Shown piece after piece: positions 5,987-9,070 of a DNA stretch of 9,070 bases (its first letter is position 1; every line of letters starts with the position of its first letter). Source of the stretch: a bacterium (GTDB taxonomy: Bacteria > Margulisbacteria > Marinamargulisbacteria > JAAEMD01); assembly GCA_024225875.1 (NCBI GenBank), contig JAAEMD010000222.1, positions 1 through 9,070 on the forward strand, given 5' to 3'. Under the pieces are notes generated by a model that was given only the letters and a program-made list of their open reading frames with translations, searched no databases and had not been told where the DNA came from. Both the position numbers and the translations under genes were made by a program.

Positions 5987-6783
5987 TGTTTTATCATCCC
6001 TTTTATAAAAAAGTAAAATCCAGTATTGAAACAAGAAAAACAAGTCTGTGCATAGGTCTTGACCCTGATATTGACAGACTGCCTGATCATATTGATAAAA
6101 GTTTGAAAGGACTACAGCGTTTTCTTTTTGATATCATTGATGTAACTCATGATATTTGTATTGCATATAAGCCCAATATATCATTTTTTGAGTCTTTAGG
6201 TATTGATGGTCTAAGACTTTTGGAAAAGGTTAGAAAAAGAATCCCTGACAATCTTCCTGTAATAATAGATGGTAAAAGAGGAGATATCGGAAATACTTCG
6301 ATGATGCAGGCACGTTACATTTTCGATTATTTTGGTGCAGATGCAACTACTCTGCATCCATATATGGGTCTGGATAGTTTACACCCATTTTTCTCATATA
6401 AAGATAGATTTAATTTTGTCCTGGCTCTTACATCCAATCATAGTGCAGTTGATATTGAAAAAAAAGTTTTATGTGATGATCAACCTTTGTATATGCATGT
6501 AGCTTCCTTATGTTCTGAATGGAATAAAACATACAGCAATATTGGTTTGGTTGCCGGCGCTACTCAAAAAGAGTTGTCCAGGATTAGGAATGTTAATAAA
6601 GACTTGATTTTCTTGATCCCTGGTATCGGTACTCAGGGAGGATCTTATAAAGAGGCTGTTGAAACGGGCCGGAATTCAGAAAATATCGCAGTTATTAATG
6701 TTTCAAGAAGTATTTTGTACTGTTCAAAAGAACTTGATTATTTAATAAAAGTTAGAAAAAAAACAGAAACTTATATTTATTAA
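5986..6783 (+). CDS. pyrF: Orotidine 5'-phosphate decarboxylase, type 2
   Basis: Decarboxylates OMP to UMP, the last step of de novo pyrimidine synthesis. The 265-residue length and motifs are of the longer 'type 2' PyrF: LDPD (25-28), AYKPN (60-64), the catalytic DGKRGDIGNT (95-104, with the Asp-Lys-Asp set at 95, 97 and 100), LHPYMG (123-128), PGIGTQGG (212-219) and the phosphate-binding VSRSI (239-243). The start is a GTG at 5986-5988 that overlaps the pyrE stop by one base (TAGTG), so translation is probably coupled. No start between here and the LDPD motif fits better. Confidence 0.93.
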   Translation: MFYHPFYKKVKSSIETRKTSLCIGLDPDIDRLPDHIDKSLKGLQRFLFDIIDVTHDICIAYKPNISFFESLGIDGLRLLEKVRKRIPDNLPVIIDGKRGDIGNTSMMQARYIFDYFGADATTLHPYMGLDSLHPFFSYKDRFNFVLALTSNHSAVDIEKKVLCDDQPLYMHVASLCSEWNKTYSNIGLVAGATQKELSRIRNVNKDLIFLIPGIGTQGGSYKEAVETGRNSENIAVINVSRSILYCSKELDYLIKVRKKTETYIY

Positions 6784-6804
6784 TCAAATAATATGTTTCT
6801 GTTT
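6761..6804 (+). terminator. pyrF: Hairpin at the pyrF 3' end, candidate terminator
   Basis: AAACAGAAAC (6761-6770) and GTTTCTGTTT (6795-6804) are perfect 10-bp inverted copies straddling the pyrF stop codon. The 24-base interior can pair further, weakly (ATATTT with AAATAATAT). The stem is AT-rich and followed by CTTTAGTTCT rather than a clean T-run, so it may work together with the larger element at 6814. Confidence 0.4.
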
Positions 6805-6813
6805 CTTTAGTTC

Positions 6814-6930
6814 TATAGCTGTTCCAAAGTAAAATGTCCGACACATAAAGTTTTCAAATGACTTCGTTAATGTACGCCAGTACACAGCACTCAGTCATTT
6901 AAACGGACATTTCAATTTGTACCAGCTATA
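6814..6930. repeat. 117-bp nested inverted-repeat element (MITE-like) between pyrF and rpoD
   Basis: The outer arms are 6814-6840 and 6904-6930: 27 bases each, complementary at 23 positions, both ending in TATAGCTG. Inside lies a perfect 8-bp repeat, AAATGACT/AGTCATTT (6856-6863 and 6893-6900). Inside that is TGTAC/GTACA (6871-6875 and 6880-6884) with a four-base loop. The result is three concentric stems. The arms start and end at TATA, which would fit insertion at a TA target as in Tc1/mariner-like (IS630) MITEs, though I cannot name a parent element. It contains no gene. It sits between convergent genes, 30 bases after pyrF and 14 before the rpoD stop, where it could stop transcripts from both sides. 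Confidence 0.7.
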
Positions 6931-6944
6931 TTTTCTTTATTGAT

Positions 6945-8030
6945 TTAACAGAGGCTTTTTCTAAATGATTTTAACTTATCTTTTCTGTTAGGGTGTCTGA
7001 GCTTTCTTAGTGCTTTTTCTTCGATCTGGCGTATTCTTTCTCTTGTCACGTTATATACTCTCCCGACTTCTTCCAGTGTTCTTGGTCTTCCATCATCAAA
7101 ACCAAAGCGCAGCTTCAGGATCATTTGTTCTCTTTCCGTGAGAATATCCATTGATTTTATGAGTTCTTCTCTTAATATGTTTCTCATTGTTATATTATCT
7201 GGTGCATCAATATTCCTGTCTTCTATGAAATCTCCCAGCTGAGAAGAATCTTCATCCCCAATCGGCATTTCAAGTGAAAGAGGTACTTGCGAGTATTTTC
7301 TTATAGCTATAATTGCCTCAAAAGGCAACTCTGTTTTTTGTGCAATTTCTTCGTCTGTAGGTTTTCTGCCCAGATCCTGCATTAAGACTCTGGAAGCTTT
7401 TTTTACCTTATAAATTGTTTCAACCATATGTACTGGAACCCTTATAGTTCTTGATTGATCAGCTATGGCACGTGTTATTCCCTGTTTTATCCACCAGGTA
7501 GCATATGTTGAGAACTTAAACCCTTTTGTATAGTCGAATTTTTCAGCAGCTCGTATAAGACCAGTGTTTCCCTCTTGAATAAGATCCAGGAAAAGCAGTC
7601 CCTGACCAGTATATTTTTTTGCAATAGAAACAACCAGTCTTAAATTGGCATTGATCAGCTTTTGCTTAGCTTCCAGATCACCTAATTCTACACGTTTGGC
7701 TAATTCTACCTCTTCTTCTTGAGTTAGGAGGTCAATTGTTCCTATCTCTCTTAAATACATTTTTACAGAGTCATCAAGATCCATTGACTTATCAGGTAGT
7801 TCAGCGGTTACCTTGCTCTTTTTTTCTTTTTCAGAATCTTCATTTTCCTCTGATTCAGTCTGCATGAAAGTTTTTAAAAATTCGTTTTGTAATAATCTTT
7901 CACTGGAGGTTGTGCAGATATTTATTATATTATTTCTATCTGCTTCTACTAAAAATGTTGGGGATGCAGCTTCTTCATCTTCCTCGATGAAATTATTGTT
8001 ATTAGTTGTGCCAGTTGTTTCGTAGGACAT
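6945..8030 (-). CDS. rpoD: RNA polymerase primary sigma factor (sigma-70/RpoD/SigA)
   Basis: Directs RNA polymerase to housekeeping promoters. Of 361 residues, 1-80 are acidic, low-complexity sequence in place of a recognisable region 1.1. Region 1.2 begins at DSVKMYLREIG (87-97). Regions 2.1-2.4 (about 125-200) include DLIQEGNTGLIRAAEKFD (149-166) and the -10-binding FSTYATWWIKQGITRAI (173-189). Region 3 spans about 205-285. Region 4 (about 290-355) has LRFGFDDGRPRTLEEVG and the -35-binding helix VTRERIRQIEEKALRKLRHP. The strong AAGGAG at 8039-8044 on the minus strand, eight bases before the ATG, fixes the start. The complete 2.4 and 4.2 regions mark it as the primary factor rather than an alternative one. 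It is convergent with pyrF, and no dnaG is next to it in the window. Confidence 0.95.
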   Translation of the reverse strand: MSYETTGTTNNNNFIEEDEEAASPTFLVEADRNNIINICTTSSERLLQNEFLKTFMQTESEENEDSEKEKKSKVTAELPDKSMDLDDSVKMYLREIGTIDLLTQEEEVELAKRVELGDLEAKQKLINANLRLVVSIAKKYTGQGLLFLDLIQEGNTGLIRAAEKFDYTKGFKFSTYATWWIKQGITRAIADQSRTIRVPVHMVETIYKVKKASRVLMQDLGRKPTDEEIAQKTELPFEAIIAIRKYSQVPLSLEMPIGDEDSSQLGDFIEDRNIDAPDNITMRNILREELIKSMDILTEREQMILKLRFGFDDGRPRTLEEVGRVYNVTRERIRQIEEKALRKLRHPNRKDKLKSFRKSLC

Positions 8031-8292
8031 ACTTTTAACTCCTTGTATAAATAACCAGTTTATTTTTATTTTTTTTAACAGGTGCCTTTGTCAGGCAGAA
8101 CAATGAAACAAACTTACTATTCTATCAAAGGGTCTATGGTTAGTCTATATTTTTTTTCTGTGAAAAGTAACAGGCTGGTTATTCTGTTATATATCTTAAA
8201 TTATGTTCTGGCTGGTAAAAAAAAATGTACATTCTGATAATAATTCTGAGTTATAAATCCAGTGTCCAAAAAATAATGCTTATATTATCTTC

Positions 8293-8322
8293 TTAACAAA
8301 ATGCATATATATTTAATATAAT
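8293..8322 (+). promoter_or_regulatory. Distal promoter candidate of the HTH gene
   Basis: TTAACA (8293-8298; five of six consensus bases) is 18 bases from a perfect TATAAT (8317-8322). A transcript from here would have a leader of about 125 bases that passes through the terminator-like hairpin at 8347-8375. Confidence 0.4.
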
Positions 8323-8348
8323 ACAGTATAAGTAAATTTAGTTGTCAA
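8318..8348 (-). promoter_or_regulatory. rpoD: Promoter candidate of rpoD
   Basis: On the minus strand a perfect TTGACA (8343-8348) is followed after 19 bases by TATTAT (8318-8323). The spacer is two bases longer than ideal. The -10 overlaps the forward -10 at 8317-8322, so the two divergent promoters would compete. The rpoD leader would be about 280 bases. Confidence 0.3.
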
Positions 8349-8390
8349 AAATCAATAAATGTTTCTTTGATTTTTTTTGTTTTTTATTAG
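8347..8390 (+). terminator. Terminator-like hairpin in the leader of the HTH gene
   Basis: AAAAATCA (8347-8354) and TGATTTTT (8368-8375) pair perfectly over a 13-base loop and run into a long T-rich tract interrupted by a single G. The stem is AT-rich and so weak, but the layout is that of an intrinsic terminator or attenuator between the distal promoter and the gene. Confidence 0.3.
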
Positions 8391-8398
8391 TATAAATA

Positions 8399-8428
8399 TT
8401 GATTTTAAAATACGGGATTTTTTATAAT
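8399..8428 (+). promoter_or_regulatory. Proximal promoter candidate of the HTH gene
   Basis: TTGATT (8399-8404; four of six) is 18 bases from a perfect TATAAT (8423-8428). The start would fall near 8435, leaving a leader of only about 20 bases that still includes the ribosome site. Confidence 0.4.
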
Positions 8429-8437
8429 AATTCCTAT

Positions 8438-8452
8438 AAAGGAGCTAAGGGG
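8438..8452 (+). promoter_or_regulatory. Tandem Shine-Dalgarno sequences of the HTH gene
   Basis: AAAGGAG (8438-8444) lies ten bases before the ATG and is the likely ribosome site. A second purine run, AAGGGG (8447-8452), is too close to the start to work well alone. Confidence 0.6.
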
Positions 8453-8454
8453 AA

Positions 8455-8964
8455 ATGAAAAAGTATACTGTATATGAGATAGAGAAATTAACAAAAGGAA
8501 GATTAACAAAATATAAGCTTAACCAGGCAATTAAAACAAAAGAGATTAAGGCAGAAAAGGTAAATAGTAAAAAAAATGGTAAAGGTGTGCCAAAATACTA
8601 TATAACTGAAAATGATTTGCAGAATTATCTGGAAAAGGTAGAAGAACAGAAAAAAAAGATGAAAATTATTGCCGATGAAAGCAGGGATGACGGGGTATTG
8701 GTAAGTAATGAAATAAAAGAAATTTACACAAAACTAATAGAACAAAAAGACAGTATTATAGACTCTCAAGGGATGCAGATAAAGGAGTTAACCAAAAAAG
8801 TATCTATGCTGGAAAATAATAGAGTGTTAGTAGCAGACGCACCTGAAGATTATCAGGAAAAACAGTGCAGGCGTAAAGAACTATTAATGGAGTTAGCAAA
8901 TAATAGTATTTTTACCATAGGGAAAAGGAAAAAGATCTTAAAAGAGCTTAATAAGCTTTCATAG
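8455..8964 (+). CDS. Small helix-turn-helix and coiled-coil protein, function unknown
   Basis: The 169 residues begin with a MerR/excisionase-like helix-turn-helix (about 3-60). YTVYEIEKLTKG forms the first helices, KYKLNQAIKTKEIKAEKVN the recognition part, and GKGVPKYYITENDLQNYL the wing and closing helix. Residues 60-122 are charged helices with a likely coiled coil at about 86-120, which would support dimers. The C-terminal 30 residues (RRKELLMELANN onward) are another basic amphipathic helix. No enzyme motif is seen. DNA binding is inferred from the fold pattern; the target is unknown. It is divergent from rpoD and directly upstream of a comF-like gene in the same direction, so the two may be co-transcribed. 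Confidence 0.75.
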   Translation: MKKYTVYEIEKLTKGRLTKYKLNQAIKTKEIKAEKVNSKKNGKGVPKYYITENDLQNYLEKVEEQKKKMKIIADESRDDGVLVSNEIKEIYTKLIEQKDSIIDSQGMQIKELTKKVSMLENNRVLVADAPEDYQEKQCRRKELLMELANNSIFTIGKRKKILKELNKLS

Positions 8965-8982
8965 TTTAAAAATATTGTAAAT

Positions 8983-9070
8983 TTGCATAAAGCTGGATTT
9001 TTAAAGTATCTTCATAATTTATTAGATCTGGTATTACCTGGCAGATGTTTTTTATGTGATTTTTTTTCAA
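8983..9070 (+). CDS. ComF-family protein, N-terminus only (cut by window edge)
   Basis: The frame open to the window edge reads LLDLVLPGRCFLCDFFS (9019-9069). This is the usual opening of ComF-type proteins: a hydrophobic 'LLDLLFPPRC' segment and the first CxxC of a zinc ribbon. The family continues with a phosphoribosyltransferase-like domain and takes part in DNA uptake in competent bacteria, although it is also widespread where competence is unproven. No ATG is available. TTG at 8983-8985 is the best in-frame start, 18 bases after the stop of the HTH gene and without a clear Shine-Dalgarno sequence, so the start is uncertain. Only about 29 codons are visible. Confidence 0.6.
   Translation, partial: MHKAGFLKYLHNLLDLVLPGRCFLCDFFS

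Larger units (their letters stand above)
8031..8454. other. Divergent regulatory region between rpoD and the HTH gene
   Basis: This very AT-rich 424-base gap has no gene I can support. It holds promoter candidates for both directions. On the rpoD side there is a small hairpin, TGCCT/AGGCA (8083-8087 and 8093-8097), and a longer-range perfect pair AATAACCAG/CTGGTTATT (8050-8058 and 8175-8183), which could fold the rpoD leader. The block ggctggt occurs twice (8173 and 8212). Confidence 0.5.

Noticed and set aside
5758..6090. Minus-strand frames across the pyrE-pyrF junction
   Set aside because: Antisense of two certain genes; no independent coding evidence. The same applies to 5502-5687 in another forward frame of pyrE.
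6814..6930. tRNA or other cloverleaf RNA gene
   Set aside because: The stems are nested, not side by side, and no T-loop or CCA-type features are present.
7813..8025. 70-codon forward frame opposite the start of rpoD
   Set aside because: Ser/Phe-rich antisense of the acidic rpoD leader.
1..9070. CRISPR array, rRNA, tRNA genes, toxin-antitoxin pair
   Set aside because: No regularly spaced repeats, no rRNA or tRNA signatures, and no small partner gene beside the Fic gene.

Overview
The window is AT-rich bacterial DNA using the standard code, with a mix of housekeeping genes and decayed mobile elements. The primary sigma factor, the type-2 OMP decarboxylase and a D-lactate dehydrogenase suggest an anaerobic, fermenting, low-GC bacterium. 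The sigma factor ends in a LRHPNR-type region 4 and has a short acidic N-terminus, as in Firmicutes, Actinobacteria and related deep-branching lineages. Atribacterota-like or actinobacterial candidate lineages would fit, but the window alone does not settle the phylum.

Layout. (1) 1-178 is the 3' end of an IS66-family element: the transposase C-terminus plus a right terminal repeat. (2) 366-1415 is an LdhA-type D-lactate dehydrogenase with an unusual four-cysteine tail. (3) 1622-2689 (minus) is a winged-helix/Fic protein whose catalytic histidine position reads glutamine. An inverted repeat overlaps its extended -10 and abuts its start codon, which suggests autoregulation and a leaderless mRNA. 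(4) 2834-3464 (minus) is a wrecked IS4-family transposase with an internal deletion, a frameshift at an A8 run and no C-terminus. (5) 3523-3553 is a strong hairpin between that remnant and an unrecognised coiled-coil gene (3578-4396, minus). (6) 4397-4811 is non-coding and holds a solitary copy of a 20-bp repeat and a good promoter. (7) 4812-6783 is a tight operon of ribosomal protein L25 (Ctc type), pyrE and pyrF. (8) 6814-6930 is a 117-bp nested inverted-repeat element, MITE-like, between the convergent pyrF and rpoD; its first 20 bp are identical to the solitary repeat at 4567. (9) 6945-8030 (minus) is the primary sigma factor. (10) 8031-8454 is a divergent regulatory region with overlapping promoter candidates and a terminator-like hairpin in the forward leader. 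(11) 8455-8964 is a small HTH plus coiled-coil protein, followed at the right edge by the first codons of a ComF-family gene.

How the genes relate: PyrE and PyrF catalyse the last two steps of de novo UMP synthesis and are co-transcribed with a translation protein, so nucleotide supply and ribosome production may share control. The left third (IS66, Fic, IS4 remnant, orphan coiled-coil gene) looks like accessory DNA; the right two thirds look like core genome. The most noteworthy unexplained structures are the 117-bp nested inverted-repeat element and its solitary relative, and the Gln-variant Fic regulator with its start-codon operator.
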